Source: Stomorhina lunata (Eukaryota > Arthropoda > Insecta > Diptera > Rhiniidae). From it: a DNA stretch of 64,000 nt. Positions 24,530 through 37,562 of the stretch are shown here, one piece after another. Location: the NCBI GenBank assembly GCA_933228675.1, contig OW121740.1, forward strand, positions 160,440,806 to 160,504,805. The letters run 5' to 3'. Below the pieces are notes generated by a model. That model saw nothing but the letters and a program-made list of their open reading frames with translations, did not search any database and was not told where the DNA came from. Position 1 is the stretch's first letter, and every line of letters begins with the position of its first letter. Both the position numbers and the translations under genes were made by a program.

Positions 24530-25690
24530 AAATGGAGCAATGTAATGAATTCCGCACCCCCATTTATCTAGCGTTTATCGACTTTATGAAGACCTTCGAC
24601 AGTGTCAACAGGTGCTATCTATGGAGAATTTTTAGAAAACCGTAACATGCCAACGAAAATTCTGAACTTAATTCGGGCAATGTACGTGGACTTTAAATGC
24701 CGGGTTCTACATAAAGGTAAATTGTCTAATCCGTTCGAAGTTACTACTGGAGTAAGACAATTATGTATATTATCACCTATACTTTTTATCCTTGTCATCG
24801 ACAATATAATGCGCACGGCACTGAATGGTAGACGTGGTATCCAATGGACACCATTTAATCAACTCGAGGACTTGGAATACGCCGATGACGTATGTCTTCT
24901 AAGCCAAAGACCAGCTCACCTTCAAGAAAACACTAGCGCTATTACTGTTGAGTCTCGGGCAGCTGGGCTGGAAATCAATATCTCCAAGACAAAGATTATG
25001 CCTGGAGGCTATGGCGCAAACCCGTCGCCACACATCAATGTGGATAACGAGGGTATTGGTTGTGTAGGTACCTTTAATTATCTTGGTAGTTTGGTATCTA
25101 CAAAAGGTGGCGCCGATGAGGATATTGAATCGCGTATTAATAAGGCAAAATCTGCATTCGGCATTCTCCGAACTATATGGGAATCTCGGCAAATATCAAC
25201 AACAACTAAGTTACGAATATATAACTCGAATGTCAAGTCCATCTTGTATTACGGCTGCGAAACTTGAAAACGCACAAATGCCATCGATAAGCGCCTGCAA
25301 ACCTTTGCAAACAAATGCTTGCGGCAAATCCTTAATATATGGTGGCCAAATCGAATAAGAAATGAAGATCTACTAAACGCTACAAACCAAATCCCTTCTT
25401 CTATAGAGGTATGTCAACGGAAATGGTGATGGATAGGCCACACACTTCGAAGGCCAAATACCAACATTGCTCGACAAGCGCTTCGTTGGAATCCACAAGG
25501 AAGCGGCCGTCGTGTTGATGCACCTGCTAGAACGTGGAGAAGGTCAATTGATGCGGAGTTACAAACAGCAAACTATTCATGGAATGATGTATGCCTAACA
25601 TCTCGCAATAGAGTTCGATATAAAAGGATGGTTGAGGCCCTATGCTCCACTGGGAGTCAAGGATAACAGAAGAAGAAAAAGGAAAAACTT
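24530..25690 (+). pseudogene. RTE-type non-LTR retrotransposon reverse transcriptase remnant
   Basis: Conceptual translation gives reverse-transcriptase blocks in order: TPIYLAFIDFMKTFDSVNR (about 24555-24612), a GVRQLCILSPILF block (24751-24790), the YADD catalytic motif (about 24879-24890), NISKTKIM (about 24977-25000), FNYLGSLVS (about 25075), RIYNSNVKSILYYGCET (to 25264), then an RNEDLLNATNQIP, WIGHTLRRP and RVRYKRMVEALCSTGS tail. This is the C-terminal half of an RTE-like endonuclease/reverse-transcriptase polyprotein. It is dead: a one-base shift near 24636, a TGA at 25265-25267 where the family has Trp, and another TGA near 25424 inside the WWIGHT block. The endonuclease part is missing (5' truncation), and the 3' end runs into AGAAGAAGAAAAA at about 25670, a simple tail typical of target-primed insertion. 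Confidence 0.85.
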
Positions 25691-26974
25691 GCTAAATTGT
25701 TGATCCATATTTGACAACAGTTCCAACATAAACTACTGCTTTGGCAATGTAGGGTATAAAAATATATACATATTTATAAATTCTCTCATATACATTTTTT
25801 CTCCATTCGTAAATGTCTCTTACCATATGTCACTTAATGTAATATGATTTTAGTAAAGCGTTAATAATCAAAAGGGGAAACTTCTTATTTAATATTCATT
25901 TATTCATATTTATGCACAATTAAGAGTCGTTTAACCTCAAGTGCATAAGTAGCAAATATGATATTAACTTGGAAAAGCTATGACATTTTTTTCATGAAAA
26001 CCCCATTCAAAAGTTCTATAAAAATACAGTGTAAAGAAAAAGTATAGGGACATATAACATAAACAATAAAAATTTATTTAAGAGTAACTAACTATTTTCT
26101 TAGTTATAAAAATTTCTTTATATATTGAAGATATTCTTAAGTTTCAAGACTTTGTTAACGTCTCTAACACTTATTACAATATTTTTTTATACCAGCTCTA
26201 ATAAATTCAATTACTCGTACACTCCTTAACAAAAAGGCATTTTGTTACAAAAAAACAAAAACTTTGGGGTTTTTGTTTTCTTATACGTCAGCCATTATTA
26301 TTAGCAAGAAAATTGTTTTATTACATAAAAATATCATAACACGATAAAATGTAGCATAATATAATTTTAAACAATATTTTCCTTTCTTAGTTTTTTTGTT
26401 TTTTGTTAAATATTACGAAAAGAAAACAAAAAAATTACCAAGAAATTCTGCGAAAAAAATAAAATACTTTACGTAACATTGAGGCGGCGGCCACTTTAAA
26501 TGGCGGTCTGGTCTCTCTAATGTTTAATGTTATATGACTTCCTTTTGCGTTACTCCTTTTGGTTTTTACTCTCGCACTTTTTGTTGTGATGAATATGTTG
26601 TTGTTGTTTTTCTGACTTATACGTTCTATGTTTTGTTGGCCCATCGTGTTGTTGATGCAAGTCTTCTTCCGCTGTTTACGCCATTTTGATGTTTTATAAC
26701 ACAACTTCCGTAACCGCATGAAAGACACCAACGAAGAAGGCATCACAAAACGTTTAAGTAATTCTTAGGAAAAAAAAACGTTAAAGAAATGTTAGCAAAA
26801 AATATTCTGAAAATAAAAGAAACAATGTTTAACATTTACCTTATTTAAAGCAACATTGTCATAACTCAAGAAGTTACAAATTTATTCCCAATTTCTTAGA
26901 AAGAGACGAGAAGACGAACGAAATTGAAAGATAAAGAAAAAAATTTCAGCAAAAGAAAATTTGTTAAAATTTTA

Positions 26975-27470
26975 CAAAATTGTATTGCATACTTAAAGGA
27001 TGTTGAAAATTTTTTACATTTCTATAGTCTTTTACATTTTTGCCAGTTTTTAAACAAACTTAATCAAGAAATCGTTATGTAGAATCTATTTATTGAAAGT
27101 TTTCCTTAAATTATAATTCAATTCATATTAATAGTTTATTAATACAATAGTAATAGTTTCCTGTAACCCTTAAAAATATGCAACATGATATTCCAAAATA
27201 TATACAATAAGAATATCTTCAATTTTCCCAGATTTCGATTTTGATTTAATTTAATAAAAAAATCTACATATTTTTAAATTTTCGCAAATATTTTATTTTT
27301 ACAAGAATATTCTCGTATTCTCTACGAGAATGTTCGAGTAAATTGAATTATAATTTTAAGAAAACTTCCGAAAATATATTTTACATAATGTTTTCTTGCC
27401 AAAGTTCGTTTAAAAACTTGCAAAAATATAAATTATTTTCAACATCCTAAAAGTATGCAACACAATTTTG
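26975..27470. repeat. About 496-bp element with 46-47-bp terminal inverted repeats
   Basis: 26975-27020 and 27424-27470 are inverted copies: each reads CAAAATTGT(A/G)TTGCATACTT, then AGGATGTTGAAAAT from the outside inward. The interior holds a stem-loop near 27305-27335 and another TTAAAAATATGCAACA motif at about 27171-27185. No coding frame. It is probably a MITE or foldback; a target-site duplication is not evident. Confidence 0.65.
27301..27337. promoter_or_regulatory. Hairpin with two heat-shock-element-like palindromes
   Basis: ATTCTCGTA and TACGAGAAT form a 9-bp perfect stem around TTCTC, extendable with one mismatch. The arms contain GAATATTC (27305-27312) and GAATGTTC (27328-27335), each matching the GAAnnTTC half of a heat-shock element. 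The third alternating GAA block of a strong site is not clearly present, so function is speculative. Confidence 0.25.
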
Positions 27471-28289
27471 AAAAATTCCTAATATAAAGTATTACTGACA
27501 ATATTTTTCACACACTTAAAGGGTTTCAATTTTGAGTTATGTTAGTATTAAAGCAAATTGGCTTATTTAAAGTCAAGTCAGAACGAGTTGAATATCAAAT
27601 GAGAAGTTTAAGTTAGCTTTTTTGTTATTATAAACGTATGTAGTTTCTTTATAATGTTCTAGTTGCTGTTGCTTAGTTTTTGCTGTCCTCGTCATCGTTG
27701 CTGCTATTCCTCATGGTTATAAAGTATAACGTGCTGCCAATACAAATTTCCTGCCACTGTCTTTGACTTGCACACATGTTGGGATTTTACTCATATTCAT
27801 GCACACTTGCATACATAGATATACTTTCATACATAGATATACTCCTTTTACTTAGGTAGTACATGACTTTTAATTTAAGTCCTGGTTTTTATGTAACAAT
27901 TGCTTTTAGAAATGACGTTCGTTAGTTTTTGGCTCAATGGCATTTAGGAAAGAAAAGTAGAGAGGGTTCTAAGGGGAAATGTTGTTGACAGCTTAAAGGG
28001 GCCATATTTTATGTGATAAAATTTGTATGTCAAAAATTTTCTTAAAGGTGTTTCAACCGGGACTTGAATTTTGACAATTGATAAAGGTCGTCCATTGAAG
28101 CCATTTTTTTAAATTTTTTGTCACTTATTCAGTCTGTCTTACAAAATTATCATATATTATTGTTTTGTAGAAATAGGTGTTCTGTTCGATGATGCCAATT
28201 TATAATTAACTCTGTACATTATCAAGCAAATTTCTCGACTTTGGAACGATACCACTTCACATGACTTACAAGAGCCTCCAATGCTACAA

Positions 28290-31200
28290 TAATATGTAAA
28301 ATTTTCTATAGAAAAATTGTTTATGAAAAATTTTTATTAGATAAATTTTATACATCAAATTTTATATTGAAAAATTTTATGTATAATTTTTTATATAAAA
28401 AATTTGTATATAAAAATTTTTCTGAAAACAAATTTTCTATAAACAAAATTCTATAAGAAAATTTTTAAGAGAAAAATTTTATATCAAAAATTTTCTATAG
28501 AAAAATTTTATATACAAAAATAAATAAACATAAGAAACATTTTACTAAAAAATGTTCTATAAAAAAATTTTCTGGGGAATAATTTAATATTTCTATAGAA
28601 ATATTTTTTATGAAAAATTTTTTATAGATAAATTTTATATCTCAAATTATCTATTGAAAAATTTATATGTAAAATTTTCCATAAAAATGTTTCTAACAAA
28701 ATTAGCTATAAAAAAATTTTATATCAAAAGTTTTTAGGAGAAAAATTTTACATCAAAAATTTTATATAAAAAAATTTAAATAGAAAAATTTTAAATAAAA
28801 ATTTTTAGTAGAAAAATTTTATATCAAAAATTTTTAGTAGAAAACTTTTATACCAAAAATTTTTAGTAGAAAAGTTTTATATCAAAAATTTAAAAAGAAA
28901 CATTTTACTAAAAAATGTCCTATAGAAAAATTTTTTGGGGAATAATTTATTTTTTCTATAGAAAAATTTTGTATATAAAAATTCTAAATTTTCTATTGAA
29001 AAATTTATATGTTAAATTTTCCGCAGAAAATTTTTCTACAAAAAATTTGATATAAAAAAATTTTATATGAAACATTTTTAAGAGAAAAATTTTCTACTAA
29101 AAAATTTTATATAAAAAAAAATTAAATAGAAAAATTTTAAATAAAAAATTTTTAGTAGAAAAATTTTACGTAAAAAATTTTTAGTAGAAAAATTTTATAG
29201 TAAAAATTTTCTACAGAAAAATTTTAATTAAAAATTTTATAAAGAAATCTTTTCTAAAGAAAACATTTATATGAAAAATTTTCTAAAAAAAAAAAAAAAT
29301 ATATGGAAAATTCTCTATAAAAAATTTTATATGAAAGAAATTCTAAAGAAAATTTGTATATGAAAAATTTTCTACGAAAAACTGTATGTACAATTTTTTT
29401 TTATAGAAATATTTATAAAAAAATTTTTTTACGAAAAATTGTATAAGAAAAATTTTCTACAGAAAAATTGTATATGAAAAATTTTTAATAGATGAATTGC
29501 TTATGAAACATGTTTTATACAAAATTGAAAATGAAAAACTTTCTATTGAAAAATTTTCTATTGAAAAAAATTTTCTGTAGAAAAATTTTATTTAAAATAA
29601 TTTCTAAAAAAAATTTCTATGGAAAATTTTTTCTATAGAAAAATTTTATTTAAAAAAATTTCTATAAAAAAATTTTCTATGGAAAACTTTCTAAATAAAA
29701 ATTTTTATATGAAAAGTTTTCTATAAAATATAAATTTTTTCTTTTTTTGTATATAAATAGTTTTCTATAATAAATTTTTATATGAAAATTTTTCTATAGA
29801 AAAAATAAAAAAATTTTATTCAAAAAATTGTATATGAAAAATTTTCTATAGAAAAATTTAATGCGATAAATTTTCTATACCAAAATTTTCTATCATTTTC
29901 TGTAGAAAAATTTATTTATAAAAAAATTTCTATAAAAAAAAATTATATACAAATTTATAAATGATTTTTTTTTTTTTAATTTATATGAATAAATTTTCTT
30001 TAGAAAAGTTTTAGTTAATAATTTAAAAAAAAATTTAAATTTAAATTGTATACAGGAATTTTTTATAGAAAAATTTTATATCAGGAATTTCTATAGAAAA
30101 ATTGTGTATGAAAAATTTTCTATTAAAAAAATTTATATGAAAAATTTTCTATTTCAAAAATTTCTATAGATGAATTTAATATAAAAAATTTTCTATAAAA
30201 AATTTTATATGAAGTATTATATAGAAAAGTTTTATGTAATTATTTTTCTATAGAAAAGTTTTATATAAAAAATTGTCTTTCCAAAGATTTTATGCGAAAG
30301 ATTTTCTTTCTATAAAAAATTTTCTATAGAAAATTTTACAAAAAAAATTTATTGAAAAATGTTCTTTAAAAAGTTTATATGAAAAATTTTCTATAAAAAT
30401 TGTATATAAAAAATTTTCTATAAAAATTTTATATGAAAAATTTTCTATAAAAATTTTATATGAAAAATTTTCTATAAAAATTTTATATGAAAAATTTTAT
30501 ATGAAAAATTTTCTATAAAAAGTTTATATGAAAAATTTTCTATAGAAAAATTTTGCATGAAAAATTTTCTATTAGAAAATATTAAATAAAAATTTTTCTA
30601 TAAGAAAATTTTATATAAAAATTTTCTATAAGAAAATTTTTTATGAAAAAAATTTGTTAAGAAAATTTTATATATAAAATTTTGTGTATAAAAATTTCTA
30701 TAGAAAAATTTTATATGAACAATTTTATATAAAAATATTCTATAAAAAAATTTTATTAAGAAAATTTTTTATAGAAAAATTTTATATGAAAAATTTTCTA
30801 TCAAAATTTTATATGGAAAATTTTCAATCAAAATTTTATATGGAAGATATTCTATCAAAATTTTATATGGAAAATTTTCTATAAAAATTGTATTGGAAAA
30901 ATTTTCTATATAAAAATTTTATACAAAAACTTTTCTACACAAAATTTTTATATCAGAGATATTCTATATGAAAATATTCTATAAAACATTTTTATATGAA
31001 AAATTTTCTATAAAAAAATTTTCTATCAAAAATTTTCTATAAAAAAATTTTCTATCAAAAATTTTTCTTATGAAAAATTTTCTTTAGAAAAATTTTGTAT
31101 AAAAAATTTAGTAAAAAAAATATTTTATAAAAAATTTTGTATACAAAATTTTTATATCAAAGATATTCTATACAAATTTTTTTATATTATTTCTATATGA

Positions 31201-31500
31201 AAATATTCTAGAAAATATTTTTATATGAACAATTTTCTATAGAAAAGTTTTATATAAAAAATTCAGTAAAAAAAATTTGCATGTAAAATTTTTGTAGGAA
31301 AATTTTGTATATAAAATTTTTATACAATCTGAGAAATTTCTATTGAAAAATTTTAAATAATCTATAAAAATTTTTATATGAAAAATTTTCTGAAAAAGTT
31401 TCTATTCAAACTTTTTAAACGAAAAAACTTTTATAGAAAATTTTTATAGAAATTATTTTATATTGAACATTTTTATAAGAAAATTAATATCCAAAACTTT
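28290..31500. repeat. Mixed 28-30-bp AT-rich tandem array
   Basis: Units combine AAAAATTTTATAT(G/C) with AAAAATTTTCTATAGAAAAA in variable order and spacing. Three variant neighbourhoods are visible: TTTTTAGTAGAAAAATTTTA (28730-29210), ATGAAAAATTTTCTATAAAA (30360-30540) and TATGGAAAATTTTCTATCAA (30780-30880). More degenerate than the other arrays. Open frames inside it are composed only of Lys, Ile, Phe, Leu, Asn and Tyr and are not genes. Confidence 0.88.
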
Positions 31501-32609
31501 AATGATGGCCCTTATTCATTGGAAATACTAATTAATTCCAACTTCTGTACTATTTCGTACGACCATCTACAGTCAACGGAAATAAGGATAAACATTATTC
31601 ATAAGTTGTCGTGTGTTTGTTTGATTGTACTATGTTCATCATGTGAAAATACAAACAAACAACGTAAAACAAGGATATCAAACAAGCCAGGCATTTGGCC
31701 AATTCTATAGTCATACAACACAAAATATTGGGTAGACGAACACACACATACATACATCCTTAGACAATTACATATGAAACTATAATCCATAAAGGTGTTT
31801 GATAAACATACTATACATACAGACGTTTATCTTTACATTGCATAAGTACAAACATATTTACTTGGTCCTAGTAAAATGTAAATAGATTTTTGAATTTTGA
31901 ACTATTTTAACTACATACTTCCGTTATAAAGAGAAAAACTACTACCTTTAACGTATACTTGTAACACAAATCTTAAAGTTCTCATGTATAATATTTATGA
32001 GTTAAAATACACTCACACACATCCTTTGGAATCATGTTGCTTTGTCTGTTTATTCATATACGGGTATGTATGTATCTGTGTATATATAATGAAAAGGCAA
32101 CATTAGTTTATGTTTCAATTTTATTAAAACAGACCGTTTGGTTGCCTTTTGAATTGTTCATTTTGTTGGTTCTTTTTATAATGATTTCTTTTTTTACTTT
32201 ACTTCAGTTTCGTTATGATTTTTGCACAGTTTTGTTCGACTTTCAATACAATTATATTATTGCTTTGAAAAGAAGGTAATTTTGTAACTCCCTGCCAGGA
32301 AGGAATATTATATATATATGGATAGTTACCACATGCTACATTATGCAAGCGTATAAATGTGAAGTTTAGTTATGGACTAGATGATTTTCTTTGAGGTTCA
32401 CTTCGTGGGGCTTACAGGCACAAAAATATGGTTGGTTTTTTAATTAGCAATAACAAATTGGATCACTGATCCTCTAAGTCATAACTATGGGTATCTTATA
32501 GGCCTACCTCAAAGACTGACATGAAATTTTATACTAAAAGAAAGCTTTTTATAAAAAATGTTTGCTATGTGCAGTGAAATCTTCTAAAAGCTGACATGTT
32601 TGTAGCCGT
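31501..32609. other. Unique intronic spacer
   Basis: AT-rich sequence of normal complexity. Open frames at 31519-31710 (+), 31599-31790 (-) and 32034-32279 (+) are short and mutually overlapping or strongly hydrophobic by composition. Nothing is supported. Confidence 0.55.
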
Positions 32610-34160
32610 TTTTGCCTGAAATTAAAATAGAAAAATTTTAAATAAAACATTTTAAATAGAAAAATTTTGTATGAAAAATGTTCTACAGACATTTTTTGAG
32701 TAAAAAATTTTATATAGAAAAAATTTCTAAACAAAATATTTATATGAAAAATTTTTTACAGAAAAATTTTATATGAAAAATTTTCTATAAAAAAATTGTA
32801 TATGAAAAATTTTCGGACGAAAAGTTTTATATGAAAAATTTTCTATAGAAAAATTTTATATGAAAAATATTTTATAAAAAAATTTTATATGAAAAATTTT
32901 ATATGAAAAATTTTCTATAGAAAAATTTTATATGAAAAATTTTCTACAGAAAACTTTTATATGAAAAAATTTCTACAGAAAAATTTTATATGAAAAAATT
33001 TTTATTGAAAAATTTTAAATTAAAAAATTTCTATAGAAAAATTTTACATGAAAAATTTTGTATAGAAAAATTTTATATGAAAAATTTTCTATAGAAAAAT
33101 TTTATATGAAAAATTTTTTAAAGGAAAATTTTCTGTAAAAAATTTTCTATAGAAAAATTTTATATGAAAAATTTTCTATAGCAAAATTTTATGTGAAAAA
33201 TTTTCTCTACAAAAATTTTATATAAAAATTTGCTATAGAAAAATTTTATATGAAAAATTTTCTATAGAAAAATTTTATTTGAAAATTTGCTATAGAAAAA
33301 TTTTATAGGAAAATTTTTTGTAGAAAAATTTTATATGAAAATTTGCTATAGAAAAATTTTATATGAAAAATTTTCTATAGAAAAATTTTATATGAAAAAT
33401 TTTTTATAAAAAAATTTTATGTGAAAAATTGTTTATTGAAAAATTTTATATGAAAACTTTCTATGAAAAATTTTCCATAGAAAAATTTAATACAAAAGAT
33501 TTTCTATACAAAAATTGTCTATACAAAATTTTCTGTTATAAATTTTCGTAAGAAAAATTATATATGAAGAATTTACTATAGATAATTTTTCTATAAAAAA
33601 TTTTTCTACAAAAAAATTTACGTTAAAAATTTTTTATAGAGACATTAAAAAATTGTTTAAGAAAAATTTTCTACAGAAAAATTGTAAATGAAAAATTTTC
33701 TATAGAAAAATTGTTTATGAAAAATTTTCTATAGAAAAAAAATTTATATGAAAAATTTTATATCAAAAATTTTTATGGAAAATTTTTTTTTTTTTTATAT
33801 GAACAATTTTTGATAGAAAAATTGTTTTTGAAAAATTTTCTCTAGAAAAAAATTTTGTAAGAAAAAAATTTTGTAAAAAAAAAATTCTACAGAAAAATTT
33901 TATACGAAAAATTTTAAATAGAAAAATTTTATATGAAAATTTTAAATTGAAAAATTTTATATAATTTTCTATGAAAAATTTGATATGCAAATTTAAAATA
34001 GAAAAATTTTATATAATTTTCTATGAAAAATTTTATATGCAAAATTTTTTATAAAAAAATTTTCTATAAACAATTTTCTATTAAAATTTTCTTTAGAGAA
34101 ATTTTATATGAAAAATTTTCTATAGAAAAATTTTATATGAAAAATTTTCTACGTTTTTTG
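32610..34160. repeat. 29-bp AT-rich tandem array
   Basis: About 53 unit lengths of 29 bp: TATAGAAAAATTTTATATG followed by AAAAATTTTC. Best conserved at 32820-33420, degenerate after 33480. Each unit contains two self-complementary AAAATTTT blocks. Confidence 0.92.
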
Positions 34161-35739
34161 ATATTGCTTCTATTTTTCGAGATAAAAAACTTTTCTTTTT
34201 TCTACGTCTTATTTTTGGAGCTGTTTTTTTTTTTCCTAAACTCGTAAAACAGATAAATAATAACTTTTTTATTTTTCGAGATATTTTAAATTAAAGTATC
34301 ACCTATAATTTTTCCATTTAAAACCCTTATAAATAAGACTTTCTATATGTAAGAAAAACGTTGTCTTTGAGGTAGAAATTAAATTTTTCTTATCAAACAG
34401 TCTGCGACTATCATCCAAAGTCCTCTGAAAAGCTTTTGAAATAAAAGTATTGTAGAGAGCTTTCCATTCGGTGCAACAAGTTTTAGTCTTACTACTTATT
34501 TTTATTTTCTACATTCCCTGGTCTACATAAATTGAATTACAACTTGAATATGCCGCATACCGAGGAAGGAATAAATAAGAAATATATATAAAGGTAGCAA
34601 GAATGCCAGGAATATTCAATATGGTCTAAAAGTAGCAAAGAAGTGAAACACTAGAAAACGAGGGCTGTGAGTTGAAAACATGAAAATTCAAAATATAATT
34701 TAAGAGACTCGATTAGCTTAAATTTATTGAAGTCTTTAAGTCCCAAAGTTTTTTAGACAAATTTCAAATAATTAACTCCCCTAGTTACTTCTTTAAAAAG
34801 ATAGAATTTCCCCTATCTAGGGAATTAACTATATATTACATTATTGTTTTACTTTGGGATTAAAACTCATTGTTTTTATTTTGTAAACTTTTCACTCAAC
34901 CACCGCATTTGAACTATTTTATTGTGTAATATTTAATACGTTCTTACTTGTTTTTTTTTTTTTTGGTTCCTCTCACTGCATTCACTGAATATATTGTTCA
35001 TTTCGCTATTTCTTTTTCTGCTTTACTTCAGGGATTTAATAGAAATATATTTTATTGACCGTCAACAGCAAACAAAACCAGACACGGTATTACCTCGAGC
35101 CATAGACATTTCATACGAAGAAAAAAAACAGAATAAACAAACCAAACAAGAAAACTGCAAAACAGCTCAAATGTCTTGAAATAAATATGAAAAATAAAGT
35201 TGGTTGGAGGGTAGATTGGAGACCCACAATAAAAGCTCAAAGGCGCAGAAATATGAAACAAGCCAATGACTAACAAACCCAGTTTGAAGCCATTTACCAA
35301 TGCAGTTAATAAAGATGTTTGCTGCACTCTGGGTTATGTCAGAGTTTTTTTCTTTATATGCTTTCTTTCCTCTTTATTTATACGAGAAATAAATAAAAAA
35401 GAAATGACAGTAAATTGCAATGTATCACATTGCCAAGTCATAAAGCATTGCCAAGTCAAAATACAAAAGAAAGTAATAAACTATAACGAGCATAGAAAGG
35501 ACATAACTAATAAGGTGTACATTTACAAAGAAATTTGTTTTGGTACAAATACTCACTTTATTTAATGTAATTATAACTTAGAGTAAAAGAAAAGCATAAA
35601 AATAGTGAACAGCATGAACATCTGCAGGTTCGTGGCGTATGATCATTATTTAACTAATGAAAATTCTTCATACGTACAGTATGACCGCATAAAGAACACG
35701 ACAAAAATTTTTGTCAAAAACCTTTCTTTTGACAAGTTG
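34161..35739. other. Unique intronic spacer
   Basis: No repeat or gene is recognised. Open frames at 34994-35179, 35052-35327 and 35266-35565 overlap on opposite strands without coding signatures. Confidence 0.55.
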
Positions 35740-36480
35740 GCGTTTGCTTAAGTTTTCTATAGAAAAGTTGGCGTTAGCTTAAGTTTTCTATAAAAAGTTG
35801 GCGTTAGCTTAAGTTTTCTATAGAAAACCTGGCGTTGGCTTAAGTTTTCTATAGAAAAGTTCGCTTTAGCTTAAGTTTTCTAAAGAAAAGTTAACGTTAG
35901 CTCAGGTTTTCTATAGAAATGTTGGCGTTAGCTTAAGTTTTCTATAGAAAAGTTGGCGTTGGCTTAAGTTTTCTATAGAAAAGTTGGCGTCAGCTTAAGT
36001 TTTCCAAAGAAAAGTTGGCGTTAGCTTAAGTTTTCTATAGAAAAGTTGGCGTTAGCTTAAGTTTTCTATAGAAAAGTTGGCGTTAGCTTAAGTTTTCTAT
36101 AGAAAAGTTGGCGTTAGCTTAAGTTTTCTATAGAAAAGTTGGCGTTAGCTTAAGTTTTCTATAGAAAAGTTGGCGTTAGCTTAAGTTTTCTATAGAAAAG
36201 TTGGCGTTAGCTTAAGTTTTCTATAGAAAAGTTGGCGTTAGCTTAAGTTTTCTATAGAAAAGTTGGCGTTAGCTTAAGTTTTCTACAGAAAAGTTGGCGT
36301 TAGCTTAAGGTTTTGAAGTTTCTATAGAAAAGTTACTGTTAGCTCAGGTTTTATATAAAAATTTTTTTATAGAAAAGTTAGCGATAGCTCAGGTTTTCTA
36401 TATAAAAGCTGGCGTTAGATTAAGTTGTCTATAGAAAAGTTGATGATAGCTCTGGTTTTCTATAGAAAAGTAAGCGATTC
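35740..36480. repeat. 31-bp array upstream of exon 37563, TTTTCTATAGAAAA core
   Basis: About 24 units: GTTGGCGTTAGCTTAAG (17 bp) plus the 14-bp palindrome TTTTCTATAGAAAA. Units are nearly identical between 36010 and 36300, degenerate at both ends. The GC-containing half distinguishes this family from the pure AT arrays. A sister family lies on the other side of the exon at 38340-39840. Confidence 0.96.
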
Positions 36481-37562
36481 AATATAATCTAACATTTTTA
36501 TAAATATGTATTTTAAGCCCGAAAGCTCTTTAAGTGTCTATAAGTTTGTTTCTGCTTTTCTACGAACAAGTACAAACTAATTATTTTAAATTTATTTTTG
36601 CAATAAAAACTACAGAAAACTTCTTGCAACTTCAAAATTATATTCAGTGATGCAGCAACTAGGTAAGAGTGACTTAAAAAGTTCCTACATTTATTAAAAT
36701 CCTTTCCGTTTAAACCTTAAAACTCTTCCTGGAGTTTATTTTAGTATGTTACTACTTCTTCTTTTTGTACTTCATTAAGTAGAGGAAAGTTTAAAATATG
36801 TAAGTGTTTGTAGTTAAAACTTGTTTGTATTTGTAAACTATTTAGCAGCCTCCGCACTTTTATTCTCGACTTAGCTTAAACCTTACCTCAGCGAGTAAGA
36901 TGTTAATTATTTCAGCGTTTTTCTTGCATTTGCTTTGGCACGAAGAGAAGTAATGTAAACTTTTTAGCTTTAAGATCTCTTAATTGTTTTAAATAGGTCA
37001 AGTTTTGGAAACTACTGTAACAACTTAAAGCTTTAAGATTTTAATACTTTTAATGTTGCTACCGCAACATAACTGTTTTTCCCCAATTTCTTGTTAATGT
37101 ACGAGTAAGTAGTTTTAAGGTTTTTTCCTTAGTTAGGAAAAATACCAAATAAAAATGTTCTTTCCCGTTTTATGTATTCAATTAACTAATTAGAGTTTAG
37201 TTAATTATTAAATAATTACAAGTTTTGTATTGCATGCTCAATTACTGGAAAAATATCAGTGAATAGAAAGAAAATTACTAGTAACATGTAAAAATGTTGT
37301 CATACTCCGCGTATGAGTGATAATATATGGAATTGAGTAATTCAATAATAATCATACGCCACAAACTTTCATAAGTTAATGCATTCAGGCTAATGACAAT
37401 TTGTATATAAAAGGTTATGAAAACACAAAATTTTCTGTAAAAACTAGAGCTATCGACACTTTTTCTACAAGAAAATGAAGCATTTTTTCCTATAGAAATT
37501 GTAATAAAAATTTGACAAAATATTGTTTTCTTTAATTCTTTATTATGTTTCTATATTTTTAG
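36481..37562. other. CG31145: Intronic sequence leading to the exon acceptor
   Basis: Unique AT-rich sequence with no satellite. The last bases give a T-rich tract and TTTTTAG acceptor ending at 37562. Confidence 0.6.

Larger units (their letters stand above)
25691..28289. other. Intronic spacer containing an inverted-repeat element
   Basis: Ordinary AT-rich sequence apart from the inverted repeats at 26975-27470. A G/C-richer patch at 26475-26720 includes GAGGCGGCGGCCAC and is open on the minus strand for about 100 codons. I see no domain in it, so no gene is called. Confidence 0.5.
13122..37562 (+). other. CG31145: 24.4-kb intron between the two coding exons
   Basis: Bounded by donor GTACGT at 13122 and by an acceptor TTTCTATATTTTTAG ending at 37562. 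Removing it joins AG (13120-13121) to T (37563), giving Ser and then Asn-Tyr-Ser, with the frame continuing open through the next exon. It holds six satellite-array regions, a mariner remnant, an RTE remnant, one 1.3-kb inverted-repeat element and a decayed minus-strand coding-like region. Confidence 0.75.

Noticed and set aside
24619..25192. Minus-strand open frames across the RTE remnant
   Set aside because: Antisense shadows of the reverse transcriptase reading, which carries clear family motifs on the + strand.
26435..26746. Minus-strand open frame of about 100 codons in a G/C-richer patch
   Set aside because: Basic, low-complexity residues without recognisable domain or splice context; insufficient to call a gene.
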